A stretch of DNA of 64,000 nt from Clostridium sp. CMCC3677 (GCF_023845585.1 NZ_JAMQHS010000001.1:450424-514423), one strand, 5' to 3'; counted from the stretch's first letter, positions 42,918-52,314 are shown. Made by a program: numbers and translations. The notes: generated from the letters alone by a model not told the origin.

Positions 42918-43682
42918 TTATATTAAATTAACATAGTATTCTTCAAGTAAATTAATTATAGATTTATCAGGTAAATCTTCAGTAATAATACCATGAAAAT
43001 CAACAGCATTTGAAAAAATAAAACTGCCATTTGTTTTAAATTTCTCATTTAACATTACTAAAAATAATTCTTTAGATATGCTTATTATAGCCTTTTTAGT
43101 ACATGAATCCTCTGAAATGGCAGTGCTTATACTACCATCACTAAGGTCAATCCCAGTACAACCTAGAAATGCTTTATTACAACGATATTCTTTTATTTGC
43201 TCAATGGAATACGATCCAATGCTACCACCTACAAATACATTATAGTCTCCACCAATAAAAATAAAATGTGTCTTTGAATTTTCAGGAATTAATGATGATA
43301 TTTCAAACATATTTGTGATTAAAGTTATGGGTGTATCATTTTTTACTATTAATTTTGCAATCATATATGAAATAGTTGATGCATCTAAAAAAATAGTATC
43401 ATTTTCATTTATTTGATTAAAAGCTTTTTGAGCAACAATTTCCTTTAAATCAATGTTTTCAACCACACGTTTACTAAAACTTTGGCAATTAACAAGTGAA
43501 TGTTTTACATTTATAGCACCACCGTAAGTACGCTGTAATAGATTTTTTTTCTCTAAAGCTTGAAGGTCTTTTCTAATCATGCTTTCACTTACATTAAATT
43601 CTTTACTTAAATCTTTAACTAATACTTTCCCGTTTTTATCCAATAAATCTAAAATATATTTATAACGTTCTTCTATAAACAT
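42918..43682 (-). CDS. DeoR/GlpR family transcriptional regulator
   Basis: The 254-residue protein has an N-terminal DeoR helix-turn-helix (RYKYILDLLDKNGKVLVKDLSKEFNVSESMIRKDL, then LQRTYGGA). A sugar-phosphate-sensing C-terminal domain follows, with DASTISYMIAKLI and FIGGDYN. It probably binds a phosphorylated sugar. It is divergent from a Cof-type HAD phosphatase gene, with repeated ATGATAATAAA-type sites over both promoters. GGAGATA precedes the start. Confidence 0.9.
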   Translation of the reverse strand: MFIEERYKYILDLLDKNGKVLVKDLSKEFNVSESMIRKDLQALEKKNLLQRTYGGAINVKHSLVNCQSFSKRVVENIDLKEIVAQKAFNQINENDTIFLDASTISYMIAKLIVKNDTPITLITNMFEISSLIPENSKTHFIFIGGDYNVFVGGSIGSYSIEQIKEYRCNKAFLGCTGIDLSDGSISTAISEDSCTKKAIISISKELFLVMLNEKFKTNGSFIFSNAVDFHGIITEDLPDKSIINLLEEYYVNLI

Positions 43683-43699
43683 TTTTATATCTCCTTAAA

Positions 43700-43772
43700 T
43701 TATCATTTATTATCATTTTAATATAAAATAACTATAATTTCAATTGACAAATGATAATAAACGATATAAAAT
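43700..43772. promoter_or_regulatory. Divergent DeoR/HAD promoter region with repeated operators
   Basis: On the plus side, TTGACA (43744-43749) and TAAAAT (43767-43772) are 17 bp apart, with ATGATAATAAACGATA in the spacer. On the other side, the minus strand carries the direct repeat ATGATAATAAATGATAAT (43701-43718). The shared motif is a likely DeoR operator. Confidence 0.65.
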
Positions 43773-43803
43773 CAGAATAAATAAGAAGATGGGGGATGGA
43801 TTT

Positions 43804-44598
43804 ATGGAAAAGATTATATTTTTGGATATAGATGGAACATTATTAGATTGTTTTAATGGATTATTAGATATTACACCAAAAGTTAAAAAGGTAATTCGTT
43901 TCTTACAAGCTAATGAAAATTATGTTTTTATTGCTTCTGGTAGACCATATGCATTTTTGAGCCAAGCCATATTAGAGTTTGGATTTGATGGTTTTATTTT
44001 AGCAAATGGAGCTCAAGTGATAATTGATAATAAAACGATATATAGTGATCCTATTAATAAAGAGTTTGTAAAAAATCTAATATCTAAATTTGAAAGACAT
44101 AATATCCAATATATTTTAGAAGGAGAACTTTACTCATATATGAAAGAAGATTATAAAGAGTTTTATAATTTTTATGACAGTTTAGGGATTTCTAGAAGAT
44201 ATATAAAAAGTGATTATGATATTGAAGAAATTAATGTTCATAAAGTAGAAATGCTATGTACTGATGATGAAGCTTCAAGATTATGTTTATCATTAGTAAA
44301 GAGTAATTCTGATTATGATTATTTTAGCAGCATAGATGAGAAATCTTTTGAACTATATTCAAAGAAAAATACTAAAGCAACTGGAATATTAAAAGCTTTA
44401 GAACACTTAGATATTCCCATTGAAAATAGCTATGCATTTGGAGATGGAAAAAATGATATAGAAATGCTATCAACAGTTGGATGTGGAATAGCAATGGGAA
44501 ACGCTTGCGATGAAGTTAAGAAATATGCAAAAAAAGTTACTGATACTGTACATAATGATGGGGTAGCAATAGGAATAGAAAGATATGTGGTTTGCTAA
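43804..44598 (+). CDS. Cof-type HAD family phosphatase
   Basis: From the ATG at 43804 (after GGGGGATGG) the protein has 264 residues. It shows HAD motif I FLDIDGTLLD, motif II ASGRPYA, a C2 cap, then AFGDGKNDIEMLSTVGCGIAMGNA and HNDGVAIGIERYV at the C terminus. Such enzymes dephosphorylate sugar phosphates and flavin or pyridoxal phosphates. An earlier in-frame ATG at 43744 overlaps the -35 box and is rejected. It is divergent from its likely regulator. Confidence 0.9.
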   Translation: MEKIIFLDIDGTLLDCFNGLLDITPKVKKVIRFLQANENYVFIASGRPYAFLSQAILEFGFDGFILANGAQVIIDNKTIYSDPINKEFVKNLISKFERHNIQYILEGELYSYMKEDYKEFYNFYDSLGISRRYIKSDYDIEEINVHKVEMLCTDDEASRLCLSLVKSNSDYDYFSSIDEKSFELYSKKNTKATGILKALEHLDIPIENSYAFGDGKNDIEMLSTVGCGIAMGNACDEVKKYAKKVTDTVHNDGVAIGIERYVVC

Positions 44599-44727
44599 GG
44601 AATAAAAAAAGTTTAATATATTGATTTCAAATAGAATTATATATTAATTATAATGATAAATTTATTAAATAAAAATATTGATTTGGAGTTAGAAGATTAA
44701 AGATAGAAAATTAGAAGGTGTTGGGGT

Positions 44728-44768
44728 GAACCGTATCATAAATAAATAGATACGGTTCTATTTTTATC
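44728..44768. terminator. Bidirectional terminator
   Basis: A 10-bp perfect stem GAACCGTATC/GATACGGTTC with an 11-nt loop is followed by TATTTTT between convergent genes. Confidence 0.85.
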
Positions 44769-44785
44769 ATAAATTTATATATTAA

Positions 44786-45424
44786 CTATTTGAATTTTTG
44801 TGGAAATTGTTTAATTATACCGTCAGTAAGTATATCTGCAAACATAATCATATGTTTTTCACCTTTATCATATGATTCAATATCGGATTTCCAATCTTTA
44901 TTTAAGCTGGCTACAACTTGATCTGTAACAAATTGTAGATGTTTATATAGCATATCTTTTAAAACTTTGTTTGAATAGTTAGGATTAGCAGAACTTAAAA
45001 AATCGGATATTTTATCAGCATTTTCATACCAAAGTTTATTATATTTTTCTAAATCATCTTTATTTTCACTTTTAGCAGCATCAGTAACTTGCCCTGCAAG
45101 TTCTATATGCTCCCTTAGTAGTACAGAAAGTTTATTTCCAGCAGCTTCTCCGTAATAAGGTTTAATTGAATTTCCAATGTCATCTTGATTTTTAAGAAGT
45201 CTTTCTAGTACAGTTTTTTTATCTTCAAGTGAGGATAGATCACTTGTAATAAAGCTTTTAGTCCATGAAACATGATCTATCCAAAGAATTTGCTCTGACA
45301 TTCTTAAATCACATGTAGCCTTGTTACAAGGGATACCTTTTTCTGACGCTTGAGATTTAACTGGTACTAAAATTAAAGTTAATAGAAATGATGATAATAA
45401 TAAATTTCTTAAAATTCCTTTCAT
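44786..45424 (-). CDS. Exported alpha-helical protein of unknown function
   Basis: The 212-residue protein has a signal peptide (MKGILRNLLLSSFLLTLILVPVKSQA-S). A Cys pair (CNKATC) follows, and then a largely helical region with MSEQILWIDHVSWTKSFITSD, LREHIELAGQVTDAAK, LWYENADKISDFLSSANP and LLYKHLQ-like blocks. Paired His and Asp/Glu residues in several helices suggest a four-helix bundle that could bind metal or haem. I do not recognise a defined family. It is monocistronic and divergent from the chemoreceptor gene. Confidence 0.75.
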   Translation of the reverse strand: MKGILRNLLLSSFLLTLILVPVKSQASEKGIPCNKATCDLRMSEQILWIDHVSWTKSFITSDLSSLEDKKTVLERLLKNQDDIGNSIKPYYGEAAGNKLSVLLREHIELAGQVTDAAKSENKDDLEKYNKLWYENADKISDFLSSANPNYSNKVLKDMLYKHLQFVTDQVVASLNKDWKSDIESYDKGEKHMIMFADILTDGIIKQFPQKFK

Positions 45425-45615
45425 AGTTATATAGTCATTTCAACAGTAAAATTTGATTTTAGTTTGTTCAAGATTATATAAATTTATACTGCTAAATATG
45501 GAGCGTGATTTGTTAAAAGTAGTAAATGAAGTAGACAATGAATGTATGCATACGATAATATTATAAATATTGCTATTAAAATATCCAATTTATCACAATA
45601 AAAGCATCTATAATA

Positions 45616-45630
45616 TGATAATGGTTTTCA
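45616..45630. promoter_or_regulatory. Weak Fur-like site between the exported protein and chemoreceptor genes
   Basis: TGATAATGGTTTTCA matches 12 of 14 defined positions of the Fur 15-mer but its own symmetry is poor. The whole 45425-45885 region is otherwise AT-rich with no gene that I can support. Confidence 0.3.
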
Positions 45631-45885
45631 TTTACAAGTGATAAATTATATGTTATATTATTTTTAGATTTAATTTTATCATATCAAATCTGATTCTATT
45701 AGGTTCTTATGAAAAATAGATTAACATTTTGCAGAACTACTAATTCTTTGAAAGTTGAATAAGTTTGTTAATTAATATTTTTTGTCAAACTACTTATCCA
45801 AGCTAAATTTATTGTGTTTCTAAAATTTGAGAAGAGCAATGCTCATATAACTTAACAGATGAGGAAAAATACTAAGGAGGATTTC

Positions 45886-47568
45886 ATGAAGATTAAAGAT
45901 ATGCCAATATATAAAAAACTAATAGTTTCATTTATTGGAATAGCAATAATTTCAATAATATCAGGTTTAATTGCACTTGGTTTTCTAATAAAAACTAATA
46001 AGGATTATCAATATGCTTTGGTTAATTATGGATTTTCACAAGGTGATATTGGGAAATTAGGTATGGAGATTCAAAAATCTAGAGCGATTGTACGTGATAT
46101 TATATTTTTAGAAAATAAGGATGAACTATTAGAATCTCAAAACTTACTTGATGAATGTGAGAATAAAATAAGTGAATTATTACAAGAAATTGGAAATAAA
46201 AGTATGACAGATAAAGAAAAAGAAATATTTAATAATCTTAAGGATTCAGTTGAAAAGTATGATACTGTTAGAACAAAAGTAGTTAATTTAGGGCTAGGTA
46301 ATAAAAATCAGGAATCATTAGATTTATTTAGAAAAGAAGGTAAACCTGTTATAGCAAATATAACTACTTTAGCAGATGAACTTTTAAATAATAATATTAT
46401 TGATTGTGATAAAGTTTCAAATAGATTAAGAATATTATCATTCATTGCAATATTGGCAGTAATATCATGTATAATAATTTCTTTTGTATTAACTATAGTA
46501 TTGGCAAAGCGTATTTCAAAGTTGATAAGTAATCCAATAAATGACATGGTAAATATTGCGAATGAAATATCACAAGGAAATTTAAATGTTTCAATTGAAT
46601 CAACATCAAAGGATGAAATTGGAGAATTAACTGATGCATTTTCTAAAATGGTTAAATCTTTAAAGGCTTATATTGATGATATAGAGAATGTTTTGGAGAA
46701 TGTTTCAAATGGAAACTTGAACATAGAAACTGAAGTAGAGTATAAGGGAAACTTTCTTGAAATAAAAAGTTCATTATATAATATTTTGCAATCCTTAAAT
46801 GAAGTATTTGGTGAAATTAGAGAGGCATCTAATCAAGTTACTGGAGGCTCAGAACAAGTTTCAACAACTGCACAAGTTTTATCAGAAGGATCTACAAATC
46901 AAGCAAGTTCAGTGGAAGAATTATCAGCATCAATGCAAAGAATAAATGAAAAAGTAAAAAATAATGCTGAAAATGCAGATAATACTAATGAGATAACAAT
47001 TAAACTACTTGAAGATGTACAAAAAAGTAATGATGAAATGAAAAATATGTTAAGCTCAATGAATAAGATAGAAAAATCATCCAATGATATAAATAATATT
47101 ATTAAGGCTATTGATGACATAGCAGCACAAACTAATTTGCTTGCATTAAATGCTGCAATAGAAGCAGCTAGAGCAGGTGAGGCAGGAAAAGGTTTTGCTG
47201 TAGTGGCTGAAGAGGTAAGAAAGTTAGCAAATCAAAGTGCACAAGCTTCAAAACAAACAGCTATATTAATTGAAGAAGCAATAAATAACATAATTACTGG
47301 GAAAAATTTAGCAAATAATACAGCAGAAAATTTATTAGAAGTAGTTAATAAAGTAAATAAAGTTACAGCATTAGTTTGTGATATAGCATCTTCATCAGAA
47401 GAACAAGCAGAATCAATTGCACAAGTGAATAGTGGTATTATCCAAATTTCAGATATTATTCAATCTAATTCAGCAATATCAGAAGAAAGTGCTGCTGCAA
47501 GTGAAGAATTAACAGCACAAGCAGAAACTTTGAATACAATGATAAGAAGACTTAAATTGAGAAAATAA
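45886..47568 (+). CDS. Methyl-accepting chemotaxis protein
   Basis: From the ATG at 45886 (after AGGAGG) the protein has 560 residues. It has a first transmembrane helix ([23 protein letters not shown]), an extracellular four-helix-bundle-type sensor to about residue 180, and a second helix [25 protein letters not shown] domain ([20 protein letters not shown]) and a cytoplasmic signalling domain follow, with the tip [17 protein letters not shown]. No C-terminal CheR-tethering pentapeptide is present. It reports to CheA; the ligand is unknown. The gene is monocistronic. Confidence 0.93.
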   Translation: MKIKDMPIYKKLIVSFIGIAIISIISGLIALGFLIKTNKDYQYALVNYGFSQGDIGKLGMEIQKSRAIVRDIIFLENKDELLESQNLLDECENKISELLQEIGNKSMTDKEKEIFNNLKDSVEKYDTVRTKVVNLGLGNKNQESLDLFRKEGKPVIANITTLADELLNNNIIDCDKVSNRLRILSFIAILAVISCIIISFVLTIVLAKRISKLISNPINDMVNIANEISQGNLNVSIESTSKDEIGELTDAFSKMVKSLKAYIDDIENVLENVSNGNLNIETEVEYKGNFLEIKSSLYNILQSLNEVFGEIREASNQVTGGSEQVSTTAQVLSEGSTNQASSVEELSASMQRINEKVKNNAENADNTNEITIKLLEDVQKSNDEMKNMLSSMNKIEKSSNDINNIIKAIDDIAAQTNLLALNAAIEAARAGEAGKGFAVVAEEVRKLANQSAQASKQTAILIEEAINNIITGKNLANNTAENLLEVVNKVNKVTALVCDIASSSEEQAESIAQVNSGIIQISDIIQSNSAISEESAAASEELTAQAETLNTMIRRLKLRK

Positions 47569-47585
47569 ATTTAAAATATAGAAAA

Positions 47586-47625
47586 AATAAAGAGGCTTCT
47601 AATTGAATGAAGCCTCTTTATTGAT
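47586..47625 (+). terminator. Terminator after the chemoreceptor gene
   Basis: A 14-bp perfect stem AATAAAGAGGCTTC/GAAGCCTCTTTATT with a 9-nt loop. Confidence 0.85.
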
Positions 47626-47786
47626 TGAAACATTATAATTAATAAAAACCATCAATATTAATTTGTTTTGAAAAAATATTAATAAATTTAATGAGAGTAA
47701 AATTATGGTGTATAATAATAACATAATTACCATTTAATAAAAGTATATGGTCAAAATATATATGGTTTAATATATGGAGGAGAAAT

Positions 47787-48542
47787 ATGAATATTTTAAT
47801 TACTAACGATGATGGTATAGGTGCTAGAGGAATAAAAACTTTGGCAGAAAAGATGTTAGAAAAGCATAATGTAATAGTCGTTGCACCAAGAGAACAAAAA
47901 AGTGCATCAAGCCATTCTATATCTATTAATATACCAATTAAAATTAGAGAAGAAAAAATTGAAGGCTTAGATTGTAAGGCTTATAGTATTGTTGGAACAC
48001 CAGCAGATTGTACTCAAGCTGGAATATCATTATTAGCTAAAGATATTGATCTTGTTATTTCAGGTATAAATAGAGGCTTTAATAGTGGAATTGATATTCT
48101 ATATTCAGGTACTGTTTCAGCTGCAATAGAAGGAGCAATTTATGATGTACCATCCATTGCTATATCTATGGATGTAGATTGGGAGAGAGATGATGAGGAC
48201 TACAGTAAAGCTGCTAATTGGGTAAGTAAAGTAGTTAATTTAGCGGAGGAAAAATATTTAAAAAAGAATGTAGTATTAAATGTTAATGTTCCTAATATTA
48301 ATGAAGAGGATATTAAAGGATTAAAAGTATGTAAGATTGGAAAATCTACATACAAAACAGAATATGTTCTTTTACAAGAAGATGATGATAGAGTTTATGA
48401 AACTAGAGGTGTTAGAAATGAAATAGAAAAAGATGAAAGTGATTTATACTTTTTATCCCAAGGCTATGTTACATTAACACCATTACATTTCGATTTTACA
48501 AATTTTAAGGAACTAAATGAAGTTAAAAAAATTTTTGAATAA
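47787..48542 (+). CDS. surE: 5'/3'-nucleotidase SurE
   Basis: The 251-residue protein has the SurE signatures NILITNDDGIGARGIKTL, VVAPREQKSASSHSI, VGTPADCTQAG, ISGINRGFNSGIDILYSGTVSAAIEG and TPLHFDFTN. SurE hydrolyses nucleoside monophosphates and short polyphosphates, using a metal held by the N-terminal DD pair and an Asn. AGGAG precedes the ATG. The gene is monocistronic, and repeats A and B follow it. Confidence 0.96.
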   Translation: MNILITNDDGIGARGIKTLAEKMLEKHNVIVVAPREQKSASSHSISINIPIKIREEKIEGLDCKAYSIVGTPADCTQAGISLLAKDIDLVISGINRGFNSGIDILYSGTVSAAIEGAIYDVPSIAISMDVDWERDDEDYSKAANWVSKVVNLAEEKYLKKNVVLNVNVPNINEEDIKGLKVCKIGKSTYKTEYVLLQEDDDRVYETRGVRNEIEKDESDLYFLSQGYVTLTPLHFDFTNFKELNEVKKIFE

Positions 48543-48558
48543 ATTTAAGGACTTTTTA

Positions 48559-48647
48559 GGCTCTGTTTTAGTAGCGTGTTGATATATGCATAAGCAAAGT
48601 GGAATAAGTAATTATTGCATATATTAACACATATTTAAAACAGAGCC
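48559..48647. repeat. Palindromic repeat family A, short copy (89 bp)
   Basis: Ends GGCTCTGTTTTA and TAAAACAGAGCC are perfect complements, and GTGTTGATATATGCA pairs with TGCATATATTAACAC. The centre is shortened compared with the 42704 copy. It lies right after surE and could also terminate its transcript. Confidence 0.8.
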
Positions 48648-48663
48648 TATATTAAAGTGCAAT

Positions 48664-48863
48664 TTTTTTATTCTTTAGGAATTTATATTATTAAAAAAAT
48701 TGTGGATAACTTTTAAAATAATGTGTTTTAAAGGTATTATGAGTACCCCTAAAGAATAAAAAATAATCATATGCCGCACCATTATTCCTGCACTGCGTTT
48801 GGAAAGGGTGCATGGCTAAAAAAATCGACGGCTCCTAAGTCACCTTAGCGATTTTGTTCTATT
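48664..48863 (+). repeat. Dispersed repeat family B, best-preserved copy (200 bp)
   Basis: The first 100 bp are bounded by a perfect 16-bp inverted repeat, TTTTTTATTCTTTAGG (48664-48679) and CCTAAAGAATAAAAAA (48748-48763). The next 100 bp contain the stem GCACC/GGTGC and a terminal nested hairpin AATCG/CGATT with CTAAG/CTTAG inside. Homologous copies lie at 14126 and, in part, 23850 and 55712. No coding frame is present. Confidence 0.75.
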
Positions 48864-48885
48864 AAAATTATGTACGAAATAAAAT

Positions 48886-49932
48886 TTATAAGTAAGGTGT
48901 CACAAAGAAATATTGAACTAGAGATAAAAGTATACTCACAATCAATATTAATAAAGTAATAATTGCATGTCTTTTTTTATACATAACTACAAAAGCAATA
49001 TATTCTCTAATCATTGCATTTGGTAAAAAATAAAATGCTGTCTTAGAGCCAATTCCTTGACTTTTTAAACCTGCTTTTCTTGCAAAAATTCCAGCTCTAA
49101 ATAAATGAAAATTATTTGTTACAAATATACTAGAGTGCGTATTTGGAGTTAAATTATCCATTATTTTTTTAGAAAACACCATGTTTTGTAAAGTGTTTAC
49201 TGATTTATCCTCTAAAATGGTATCTTCAATAGGAATTCCTTTTTTGATAGCATATCTTTGCATAGCTAATGCTTCAGAAATTTTTTCATCAGATCCTTGA
49301 CCACCAGAAAAAATAATTTTAGGTGGATTAGTTACAGTACCTTGTTTGTTATAAAATTCAATAGCTTTATCAATACGACTAGCTAATAGTGGTGGAACTC
49401 TCTCTCCAATTAATCCACTGCCTAATACAATAACAAAATCTTGGCAAAGTTTTGGCTTATTAAATTGATAAAGAAATGATATCATTAAAAAATTGAAAAC
49501 ATCGAATAAATAGTATAGTAAAACAAAATTTATTCCACTTAAAAGAACTTTTACTTCCTCAGGAAAATTCCAACTACTTATTACAAAAGACCAAATTAAA
49601 TATAGTATTAATGCTAGTGCAAGAAAAAAAGTTAATAAGTTAGCAGGAGTTCTACTTTCACGTTTTATGACAACTTTAGCATTTATAAATAACCCTACAA
49701 TTAATGCATAAATACCAAAAGCAAAAACTATAAACATAATTATAAAAAATACAAGAAATAAAAGTATTAAAAATCTATTTTGTGTTTCAAATGCAATATC
49801 AACAGTTGTTATCATTGCTGAAAATAAGAAAATATTAAATAGAAATCCATTAATTAATTTTCTTGAATCTTTTAGGTATGAAAATAGAAAAATTAAAAAT
49901 GTAATTGTTGTTAATCCTAATAAGATAATCAT
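48886..49932 (-). CDS. YdcF family (DUF218) membrane protein
   Basis: From the ATG at 49932 (GGAGG 6 bp upstream) the protein has 348 residues. About five hydrophobic helices occupy the first 170 residues. A DUF218/YdcF domain follows, beginning DFVIVLGSGLIGERVPPLLASRIDKA, with IIFSGGQGSDEKISEALAM, ILEDKSVNTLQN and FVTNNFHLFRAGIFARKAG. A last helix closes the protein. Related SanA/ElyC proteins affect the cell envelope; the enzyme activity is unknown. The ATG at 49998 precedes a second ribosome site and is not preferred. Confidence 0.87.
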   Translation of the reverse strand: MIILLGLTTITFLIFLFSYLKDSRKLINGFLFNIFLFSAMITTVDIAFETQNRFLILLFLVFFIIMFIVFAFGIYALIVGLFINAKVVIKRESRTPANLLTFFLALALILYLIWSFVISSWNFPEEVKVLLSGINFVLLYYLFDVFNFLMISFLYQFNKPKLCQDFVIVLGSGLIGERVPPLLASRIDKAIEFYNKQGTVTNPPKIIFSGGQGSDEKISEALAMQRYAIKKGIPIEDTILEDKSVNTLQNMVFSKKIMDNLTPNTHSSIFVTNNFHLFRAGIFARKAGLKSQGIGSKTAFYFLPNAMIREYIAFVVMYKKRHAIITLLILIVSILLSLVQYFFVTPYL

Positions 49933-50070
49933 TATATACCTCCATATAAATTTTTCAGTTATTATATTGATAGTATTTAGCATTACATGAAAAGTCAATG
50001 TAAAAATATAACTATATTATTGAAATTCTTATTTTTTATAATTCTAGTTAATTATTAAAGTTATGTAATT

Positions 50071-50126
50071 AAAAGAACAAAAATAAAGAGAATAAATTAA
50101 ATTATCCTCTTTATTTTTGTTCTTTT
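50071..50126. terminator. Long bidirectional hairpin
   Basis: A 20-bp perfect stem (starts AAAAGAACAAAAATAAAGAG) with a 16-nt loop. No plus-strand gene ends here; the minus genes on either side run left, so its client is unclear. Confidence 0.7.
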
Positions 50127-50147
50127 AATAATATTATATATTTTTAG

Positions 50148-50237
50148 ATTTTAGCAAAAACAAATAATTATTGTAATAGAAGGTGTACATTGTTTTGGCG
50201 CAACAATGTTAAATTAATTATTACAATTTGCTAAAAT
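50148..50237. repeat. 90-bp nested palindrome with 11-bp terminal inverted repeats
   Basis: ATTTTAGCAAA (50148) and TTTGCTAAAAT (to 50237) bound inner ATTATTGTAAT/ATTATTACAA and ACATTGTT/AACAATGT arms. The stop codon of the unknown gene at 50231 lies inside the right end. It may be a small palindromic insertion acting as the gene's terminator. Confidence 0.6.
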
Positions 50238-50941
50238 AATATTGGTATATTTATATTTAATATATCAATGAACTTTTTATTTAATAAAGGTTCATTAATT
50301 ACATTATTACAAGTAAATTTAAGATTACTTAAACTCATAGAAAGTTCTTCTTCTATAAATTCTTCAAAGTCCCATCTTATAGACTCTGTTATAAATTCAT
50401 ATGTATCTGAAGGAGAATTGAAAATTTTAATAAATAATTTTTTTTCAGGATCACTATCCCAGTTGTTATTAAACTTATCACAAAATAAATTTAATTCTAA
50501 TAATAGCCTGTCTTCATTACTTTCCCAAAGAGAATTTAGAAAATTGTAAGATTCTATCATTGAATTAAGATTACTTATATTAATAGAATTATTTTTAATT
50601 ACTTCTTCAGTTATAATATCAAAAGTAGATACTGGAATGAAGAATCCTTCACATGTACGATCAAAATAAGTTAAAAAAGAAGTAGGTAAGAATATATGTT
50701 GTAAAAAACCCAAAAGAGCATTTATAGAAGGATAAACTACCCATCCACATTTTAAAATACCTTTTTCAGAATCTAATATTCCAGTATAAGCAATTTTAGA
50801 TTCTGTGGTTATAGATCTGTTATCAAAATATCCTTCCCATAACGAATGATCATTTAATATTCTATTTTCCCAAAACAAGTATTCTTTATAATTATTTTTT
50901 TGATTTGGGTTTTTATTAGTATTACTCTTCACATAAGACAC
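50231..50941 (-). CDS. Protein of unknown function, 236 residues
   Basis: The protein lacks a signal peptide or membrane helix and is acidic. It begins with a polar Asn/Lys-rich stretch, then KEYLFWENRILNDHSLWEGYFDNR, a central hydrophobic patch YPSINALLGFLQHIFLPTSFL, and a C-terminal half rich in Asp, Glu, Phe and Trp (NNWDSDPEKKLFIKIFNSPSDTYEFI). I do not recognise the family. An AGAGGTG ribosome site precedes the ATG. It lies alone between the YdcF gene and the S4 paralogue gene on the same strand. Confidence 0.7.
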   Translation of the reverse strand: MSYVKSNTNKNPNQKNNYKEYLFWENRILNDHSLWEGYFDNRSITTESKIAYTGILDSEKGILKCGWVVYPSINALLGFLQHIFLPTSFLTYFDRTCEGFFIPVSTFDIITEEVIKNNSINISNLNSMIESYNFLNSLWESNEDRLLLELNLFCDKFNNNWDSDPEKKLFIKIFNSPSDTYEFITESIRWDFEEFIEEELSMSLSNLKFTCNNVINEPLLNKKFIDILNINIPILF

Positions 50942-51036
50942 CTCTTTTCAACTAAAAAACTAATATAAATTATCTTAAAATTTATATATAAGTATTTTTT
51001 TTAATAGACTATATTTAATATATAGTCTATTAATTA

Positions 51037-51633
51037 TTAAAGTTTAGAATAGTATTCTACTACTAGAGAATCATTAATTTGTATTGGAACTTCATGTCTT
51101 TCAGGATTTCTTATAAGAGTACCTGAAAAATCAGTTTCATTTTTGCTTAAATATGGATATAAATTATTACTTTGTGATAAAAAATTTTCTTTAAAAAGTT
51201 CATTTTTTTGAGATTTTTCTCTTAAAGCAATTACATCGTTAATCTTTATATTGAAAGACGGAATATTTACTTTGCTACCATTAACTAAAATATGTCCATG
51301 AACTACCATCTGACGTGCTTGAGCAACTGAAGTTGAAAAGCCTAATCTATAAACTAAATTATCTAACCTACATTCTAATCTTTTTATTAAAGCAGGACCA
51401 GTGGGTTCTTTATCTTTAAGTGATTTTTTTACATAAGTTGCAAATTGTTTTTCCATTACGCCGTAGTATGCTCTAAGTCTTTGCTTTTCAAGAAGCTGAG
51501 TACCATAAGCTGAAAGTTTCTTTGCATTTCTAGCGCTACCATTATTAGCTCTTTTCATTGCATTAGGATGACCTATAACATTTAATCCTAATCTCCTACA
51601 TAATTTAAATCTCGGTTTAATCATTCTTGCCAT
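51037..51633 (-). CDS. rpsD: Ribosomal protein S4 paralogue, cysteine-poor form
   Basis: From the ATG at 51633 (after GGGAGATG) the 198-residue protein begins [21 protein letters not shown]. It contains the S4 RNA-binding domain ([32 protein letters not shown] in order, about residues 85-125). The N-terminal zinc-type cysteine set of the housekeeping S4 is absent; only one Cys remains in that region. It stands alone, outside a ribosomal operon, behind a Fur/Zur-like box. Such C-minus paralogues replace zinc-binding ribosomal proteins under metal limitation. Confidence 0.9.
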   Translation of the reverse strand: MARMIKPRFKLCRRLGLNVIGHPNAMKRANNGSARNAKKLSAYGTQLLEKQRLRAYYGVMEKQFATYVKKSLKDKEPTGPALIKRLECRLDNLVYRLGFSTSVAQARQMVVHGHILVNGSKVNIPSFNIKINDVIALREKSQKNELFKENFLSQSNNLYPYLSKNETDFSGTLIRNPERHEVPIQINDSLVVEYYSKL

Positions 51634-51685
51634 AATAATATCATCTCCCATAAAAAATTGCCGCGATAAAATTAAGCCTGAAAAT

Positions 51686-51729
51686 AATATAACATATAAT
51701 CTATAAAATGTAAATGAAAATCATTATCA
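51686..51729 (-). promoter_or_regulatory. S4-paralogue promoter with Fur/Zur-like box
   Basis: On the minus strand, -35 TTTACA (51709-51714) and -10 TATATT (51686-51691) are 17 bp apart. Abutting the -35 is the 7-1-7 palindrome TGAAAATCATTATCA (51715-51729, 6 of 7 pairs). Sequence alone cannot separate Fur from Zur in this organism. Confidence 0.7.
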
Positions 51730-51976
51730 ATTATAAAATATTTTTATTGAATAATATAGTTTTTAATATTTAAAGAGTTAAGCTAATATAAAAATATTAT
51801 AAATTTATTAAATAAGTTTTTAAGTCATAACAGTAAATACAATTATTGTGATTTTTTTAGAGTTTTAAATATTTTTTATAAATTAAATGTATAATATTTA
51901 TTTACTATAATTTAATAATAAATTAATATATAAATAAATATTATTTTAAGATTGAAATTATGACTTTCAAGTTCAA

Positions 51977-52006
51977 TTGACAATCATTTTTAAAATATGA
52001 TATTAT
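51977..52006 (+). promoter_or_regulatory. Promoter of the DUF6110/P-type ATPase genes with a Fur-like overlap
   Basis: TTGACA (51977-51982) and TATTAT (52001-52006) are 18 bp apart. TGACAATCATTTTTA (51978-51992) differs by two bases from the perfect Fur box of feoA, so metal control is possible. The 51730-51976 stretch contains no gene that I can see. Confidence 0.55.
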
Positions 52007-52068
52007 AATTTTTGTAAAATTATAATTTAAAATGTAGAATTATAAAAAAATAGAATGAAGAGGTATTT

Positions 52069-52314
52069 ATGGAAAACATATTAAAAAATGAAAAACTTAT
52101 GATATTTGCAGGTGGAGTTGTAGCTGGTACTTTAGGATTAAAAGCTTTAAAAAGTAAGACAGCTAAGAAGATTTATGTTAGTACATTAGCTAATGGAATG
52201 AAACTTCAACAAGATGCACAAAATTTATTTGAAACAATGAAAGAAGATGCACAAGATATCTGCTATGAAGCAAGAAAAAGTTCAGTAGAAGATTCTGTAT
52301 CTTCTGAAGGTTAA
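52069..52314 (+). CDS. DUF6110 family protein
   Basis: The 81-residue protein begins with a glycine-rich hydrophobic segment LMIFAGGVVAGTLGLKAL. A basic KSKTAKKIYVSTLANGMKLQQDAQ helix and an acidic tail follow. DUF6110 proteins are small and typically sit next to a heavy-metal P-type ATPase gene, as here (118 bp downstream). A possible role is as an accessory to the pump at the membrane; nothing in the sequence gives a metal-binding cluster except one cysteine. AGAGG precedes the ATG. Confidence 0.8.
   Translation: MENILKNEKLMIFAGGVVAGTLGLKALKSKTAKKIYVSTLANGMKLQQDAQNLFETMKEDAQDICYEARKSSVEDSVSSEG

Noticed and set aside
45616..45630. Confident Fur regulation of the chemoreceptor gene
   Set aside because: The site matches only partly, is not symmetric and has no clear promoter around it; kept as a low-confidence feature only.
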